This document shows, piece by piece, positions 60,697 to 64,000 of a stretch of 64,000 nucleotides of DNA. Both the position numbers and the translations under genes were made by a program. This DNA is from Paracoccaceae bacterium (GTDB lineage: Bacteria; Pseudomonadota; Alphaproteobacteria; Rhodobacterales; Rhodobacteraceae). The stretch spans positions 186,001-250,000 of the forward strand of contig JACKKD010000003.1 of assembly GCA_020637675.1 (NCBI GenBank), written 5' to 3'. The number at the start of each line of letters is the position of its first letter. Position 1 is the stretch's first letter. The notes under the pieces were generated by a model. That model searched no databases, was not told where the DNA came from, and worked only from the letters and a program-made list of their open reading frames with translations.

Positions 60697-62133
60697 TCAG
60701 GTTAGGCCCTTGATGGCGGATTGCGCGGCCCGGAATCGAGCGAAACCGTCGTCAAAGGCTGAAAGCAGCCGTGTCTGCGGCTCGAACGTGCGCGCGGTCG
60801 CCGGCGCGGTCGCAATTGCTGCCCCCGCGCCGGTTGCCGCCATGATCGCCAGTCGCGCGGCGCCGAAAGCGCCGCCGAAGTCACCGGCGACAGGAACGGA
60901 AACGGGCGTCGCCAATGCCGTGGCGATCGCCGAAAGCCAGTAGTCCGACCGCGACCCGCCGCCGACGGCGATGAGTCGGTCGATGCGCGTCCCGGTCGCC
61001 GCCAGCGCATCCCGGCAATCCCGGATCGCGAACGCCACCCCTTCGAGAACCGCCCGCGTTGCCGCCTCCCGGTCGGTCGCATGTTCAAGCCCGATGAACG
61101 CACCTCGGATCGCGGCATCGTTAAGCGGTGTCCGCTCGCCGCCAAGATAGGGCAGGAAGCGCGTCTTGCCCGGCGGCTCCAACGCGCCGAGCGCACCCGC
61201 GAGCATCGGCGCCTCGGTGCCTGCGAGCCGGGCGAACCAGTTCAGGGCATCCGTTGCCGCCAGGATCACTCCCATCTGGTGCCACTTGCCCGGCAGGGCA
61301 TGGCAGAAGGTGTGGACCGCGGTGGCCGGGTCGGGCCGGTAGCCGTCATTCGCGGCGAAAAGCACGCCCGATGTGCCGAGGGAAACGAAGGCCTGTCCGG
61401 CGGAGACGACCCCGACCCCTATCGCCGCGGCAGCGTTGTCGCCTGCGCCGCCGGCAACGACGACATTGCGCCCAAGGCCGAACCGCGCCGCTATCTCGGG
61501 GCGGACCTGCGCCGAGACCTCCGACCCCTCGACAAGTCGAGGCATCGCCGCAAGCGGCAGGAAGGTCGCGGCAAGAAGCTCTTCCGACCATGTGCGCCTG
61601 CCCGTATCCAGCCAACTCGTTCCCGCGGCATCCGACATTTCGGCGACATGCTCGCCGGTCAGCCAGAGCCTCAGGTAATCCTTCGGCAGGAGGACCTTCG
61701 CCACGCGTGCGAAGACCTGCGGCTCGTGCGCCTTCACCCAGACGAGTTTAGGTGCCGTGAAGCCGGGAAAGACGGTGTTGCCGGTGATCGCGCGAAACCG
61801 GGGGTCGGCATCGAGCACCGCCGCCTCGGCGTGGGCGCGCGTATCGTTCCAGAGTATGCAGGGCCTCAGCACATCGTCGGCAGCGTCCAACAGGGTTGCG
61901 CCGTGCATCTGGCCCGAAAGCCCGATACCGCGGATCGCGGCACGCCGTTCGGCTGGAAGCGCGCCGATGGCGGATTCGGCGGCGGCAATCCAGTCTGCCG
62001 GAGACTGTTCCGACCAGCCATCTTGCGGGCGCGACACAGAAAGCGGCGCGGTCGCCTCCGCGACGATATTCTGGCCGTCGTCAATCAGGATGGCCTTCAA
62101 ACCCGACGTGCCAAGATCCAGGCCGAGATACAT
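60697..62133 (-). CDS. xylB: Xylulokinase
   Basis: XylB phosphorylates xylulose to xylulose 5-phosphate, feeding the pentose phosphate pathway. The 478-residue FGGY kinase begins MYLGLDLGTSGLKAILID, with GLSGQMHGATLLD and the later AVGGGSRSDYWLSAIATAL. Length and motif order match xylulokinases. It starts one base after the ABC ATPase stop and ends nine bases before xylA, so it belongs to the xylose operon. Confidence 0.96.
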   Translation of the reverse strand: MYLGLDLGTSGLKAILIDDGQNIVAEATAPLSVSRPQDGWSEQSPADWIAAAESAIGALPAERRAAIRGIGLSGQMHGATLLDAADDVLRPCILWNDTRAHAEAAVLDADPRFRAITGNTVFPGFTAPKLVWVKAHEPQVFARVAKVLLPKDYLRLWLTGEHVAEMSDAAGTSWLDTGRRTWSEELLAATFLPLAAMPRLVEGSEVSAQVRPEIAARFGLGRNVVVAGGAGDNAAAAIGVGVVSAGQAFVSLGTSGVLFAANDGYRPDPATAVHTFCHALPGKWHQMGVILAATDALNWFARLAGTEAPMLAGALGALEPPGKTRFLPYLGGERTPLNDAAIRGAFIGLEHATDREAATRAVLEGVAFAIRDCRDALAATGTRIDRLIAVGGGSRSDYWLSAIATALATPVSVPVAGDFGGAFGAARLAIMAATGAGAAIATAPATARTFEPQTRLLSAFDDGFARFRAAQSAIKGLT

Positions 62134-62134
62134 C

Positions 62135-62902
62135 TCAGGCTGACCTTTCGGGTTTCTTGCCCAGGATGATCATGCCGAGGATGTCTTCGTCCGTGACCTC
62201 GTCGACATTGACGGTGCCCACAAGTTGCCCGTTTTTCATGACAGACGCACGGTCGCAGAGCTTCATCACGTTGTGGATGTCATGCTCGATCAGGAAGATT
62301 CCGAGCCCTTGTGCCTTCAACTCCTGGATCAGTTCCGCCACCATCTGTGTCTCGTGCGGCCCGAGCGCGGCCGTGGGCTCGTCCATGATGAGGATGCGCG
62401 CGTCGAAATAGACGGCGCGCGCGATGGCAACCGACTGCCGCTGCCCTCCGGAGAGGGCGGAAACCGGCACGTTGAATTTGCGGAAGTTGGGGTTGAGACG
62501 GCCCATGATCTTGCGTGTCTCGGCCTCCATGCGCGCATCGTCGACGAGGCCTGCGGATGTCACCAGCTCGCGCCCGAGGAAAAGGTTGGAAGCGGCATCC
62601 AGGTTGTCGGCCAGCGCAAGCGTCTGGTAGATCGTCTCGATGTTGTACTTTCGCGCATCCCGCGGGTTGTGGATCTCGGCCTTCTCACCGCTGATCCAGA
62701 TATCGCCCGAATCCGCCTGATAGGCGCCGGAGAGGCATTTGATCAGGGTGGACTTGCCGGCACCATTGTGACCGAGCAGCCCGACAACCTCGCCGGGATA
62801 GAGGTCGACCGTGACGTGATCCACGGCCTTGATGCCTCCGAAGGCGATCGAGATGTCGCGCATCTCGACGAGAGGCGTGCGGGGCTTCTGACTGTCTAGC
62901 AT
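62135..62902 (-). CDS. Sugar ABC transporter ATPase, single-domain, probably xylose
   Basis: A 255-residue ATPase with Walker A LLGHNGAGKSTLIKC, signature ALSGGQRQSVAIAR and Walker B ILIMDEPTAALGPHE. Classical xylose or ribose ATPases (XylG, RbsA) have two fused domains of about 500 residues; this one has a single domain, as in the fructose importer FrcA of Sinorhizobium, and should dimerise. Genes xylA and xylB downstream and a permease upstream make xylose import likely, by inference. The ATG at 62902 is preferred since the family begins near LVEMRDISIAFGG. Confidence 0.9.
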   Translation of the reverse strand: MLDSQKPRTPLVEMRDISIAFGGIKAVDHVTVDLYPGEVVGLLGHNGAGKSTLIKCLSGAYQADSGDIWISGEKAEIHNPRDARKYNIETIYQTLALADNLDAASNLFLGRELVTSAGLVDDARMEAETRKIMGRLNPNFRKFNVPVSALSGGQRQSVAIARAVYFDARILIMDEPTAALGPHETQMVAELIQELKAQGLGIFLIEHDIHNVMKLCDRASVMKNGQLVGTVNVDEVTDEDILGMIILGKKPERSA

Positions 62903-62913
62903 GTTGGTCACCC

Positions 62914-64000
62914 CTATTTCGCGCGGCTGCGATAAAGCTTGTCCACATAGACGGCCAGGACGAGCACGATGCCGACGACGATATCCTGCATCGCGGCGTC
63001 GAAACCGATCAGAACCATGCCGGTCTTCAGGCTCTGCATGACGAGCGCGCCGATGATCGCGCCGTAGATCGTGCCCACCCCGCCGGCGAGGGACGTGCCC
63101 CCGATCACGGCGGCGGCGATGACGTAGAGCTCGTCGAGCTGGCCGAGCGAATTGGTGGCGGAGTTGAGCCGCGCAGATGCGACGACGGCCGAAAGCCCAG
63201 TCAGGAAACCCATCAGCGCAAAGATCTTGACCGTCATCCAGCGCGTGTCGATCCCGGCGAGTTCTGCCGCGTCGGGATTGCCTCCGATCGCCAGGACATA
63301 GCGGCCGAATCGCGTCCTGGTCATGAGGAACGTCATCCCGATGCCGACAACCGCGAGAACCAGAACCGGAATGGCAAAGCCGTGGCTGATGAATAGGCCG
63401 CCTTCGGGGACTTCGATCCCCTGCGCTGCCGCGTACTGGTTCACGATTCCGCGCGGCCATGGATAGGCGTTCACGAGCAGCACCGACCCGATCACAAGTC
63501 CGCACCCGAGGACGCCGAGCGTGTACTCGGCCCACATGGGCCGCAACGGAAAGTCGAACTTGAGTCGCTGCTTGCGCCCCTGCACCAGCAGCCAGACAAT
63601 CCCGGAGCAGGCGGCGAGCCCCACGATCCAGCTGCCGGTCGCGCCGATGGAACCATAGGGGCCTCCGCCGATCAGGGCGAAATTCGCATCCACCGGAGAG
63701 ATGGTCTCACCTCGCGCCAGAAGGAAGGCCGCGCCGCGCCACACAAGGAGGCCACCGAGCGTGACGATGAAGGCCGGGATCCCGCGGTAGGCGACCAGCC
63801 ACCCGTGAAAGGCGCCGATCGAGGCTCCCACCGACATGCCGACGATGGAAGCGATGATCCATATCGCCGGATGACCGAGGCCGAGCCACTGCGGCAGGAC
63901 CCAGACTTGGGTGATCCCCATGACCATGGCCGCGAAACCGAGAAGGGAGCCCACGGAAAGGTCGATGTGCCTCGTGATGATGACCAGCACCATCCCGCAG
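62914..64000 (-). CDS. Sugar ABC transporter permease, probably xylose (cut by window end)
   Basis: At least 362 codons are present; the N-terminus lies beyond the right edge. The permease has many hydrophobic segments. The conserved RHIDLSVGSLLGFAAMVMG, GNPDAAELAGIDT and LAGGVGTIYGAIIGALVM are typical of the XylH/RbsC family. It ends 11 bp before the ATPase gene. Assignment to xylose rests on its operon with xylA and xylB. A periplasmic binding protein should lie just outside the window. Confidence 0.9.
   Translation of the reverse strand, partial: CGMVLVIITRHIDLSVGSLLGFAAMVMGITQVWVLPQWLGLGHPAIWIIASIVGMSVGASIGAFHGWLVAYRGIPAFIVTLGGLLVWRGAAFLLARGETISPVDANFALIGGGPYGSIGATGSWIVGLAACSGIVWLLVQGRKQRLKFDFPLRPMWAEYTLGVLGCGLVIGSVLLVNAYPWPRGIVNQYAAAQGIEVPEGGLFISHGFAIPVLVLAVVGIGMTFLMTRTRFGRYVLAIGGNPDAAELAGIDTRWMTVKIFALMGFLTGLSAVVASARLNSATNSLGQLDELYVIAAAVIGGTSLAGGVGTIYGAIIGALVMQSLKTGMVLIGFDAAMQDIVVGIVLVLAVYVDKLYRSRAK

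Overview
The window is 64 kb of GC-rich chromosome from an alphaproteobacterium of the Rhodobacterales (Rhodobacteraceae/Paracoccaceae). The gene neighbourhoods point there: secA divergent from a PpiC-argJ-mutT run, rimP-nusA-ylxR-infB, grpE/hrcA divergent from rph-rdgB-hemW, and mnmE-mnmG-rsmG-parA-parB next to rho, hemJ and maf-aroE-coaE-dnaQ. I cannot name a genus. Genes are tightly packed, with many 1-14 bp overlaps. I see no tRNA, rRNA, insertion sequence, prophage or CRISPR array.

Layout. 1-8.4 kb: end of a thiamine-type ABC ATPase (thiQ), radC, an unknown exported protein, secA, a parvulin, an argJ with an extra N-terminal helix, mutT, and a 45-residue ORF closed by two terminators. 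8.4-13.9 kb: the leftward rimP-nusA-ylxR-infB operon behind a promoter and a leader hairpin that looks like a terminator/attenuator. 14-20.5 kb: tspO, a proline iminopeptidase, ubiG, a MarR regulator, a nitrilase-family amidase, grxC, comF, a SAM-methyltransferase-like gene and hemH. 20.5-22.7 kb: small envelope genes (a 58-residue secreted peptide, two L,D-transpeptidases, a CAP lipoprotein). 22.8-31.2 kb: an RNA methyltransferase, a paired ABC exporter, a LysE exporter, cca, a CoA-type Nudix gene and hslO. 31.2-43.3 kb: a second Nudix gene, a receiver-PP2C protein beside an Hpt protein, ilvA, an exported Ala-rich protein, argG, an SCP2 protein, an exported msrA, maeB and mutS. 43.3-48 kb: grpE-hrcA and rph-rdgB-hemW-ybaN. 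48-58.4 kb: the origin region, with parB-parA-rsmG-mnmG-mnmE-rho-hemJ running left and maf-aroE-coaE-dnaQ running right from a 432-bp gap that looks like oriC. 58.4-64 kb: a polyprenol-phosphate sugar transferase and a xylose operon (xylA, xylB and two ABC transporter genes, the last cut by the window end).

The most informative non-coding signals are two parS-like sites (one contains the mnmG start codon, one lies inside rsmG), the candidate oriC with DnaA-box-like sequences and an AT-rich tract, and the rimP leader hairpin. Together they place the window at the replication origin and centromere of the main chromosome.

I found no convincing undescribed multi-gene system. The window is mainly conserved core genome. 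The less explained items are single genes or sites: the ArgJ extension, two tiny ORFs, a methyltransferase without its usual SAM motif, the exported protein beside secA, and the receiver-PP2C/Hpt pair.
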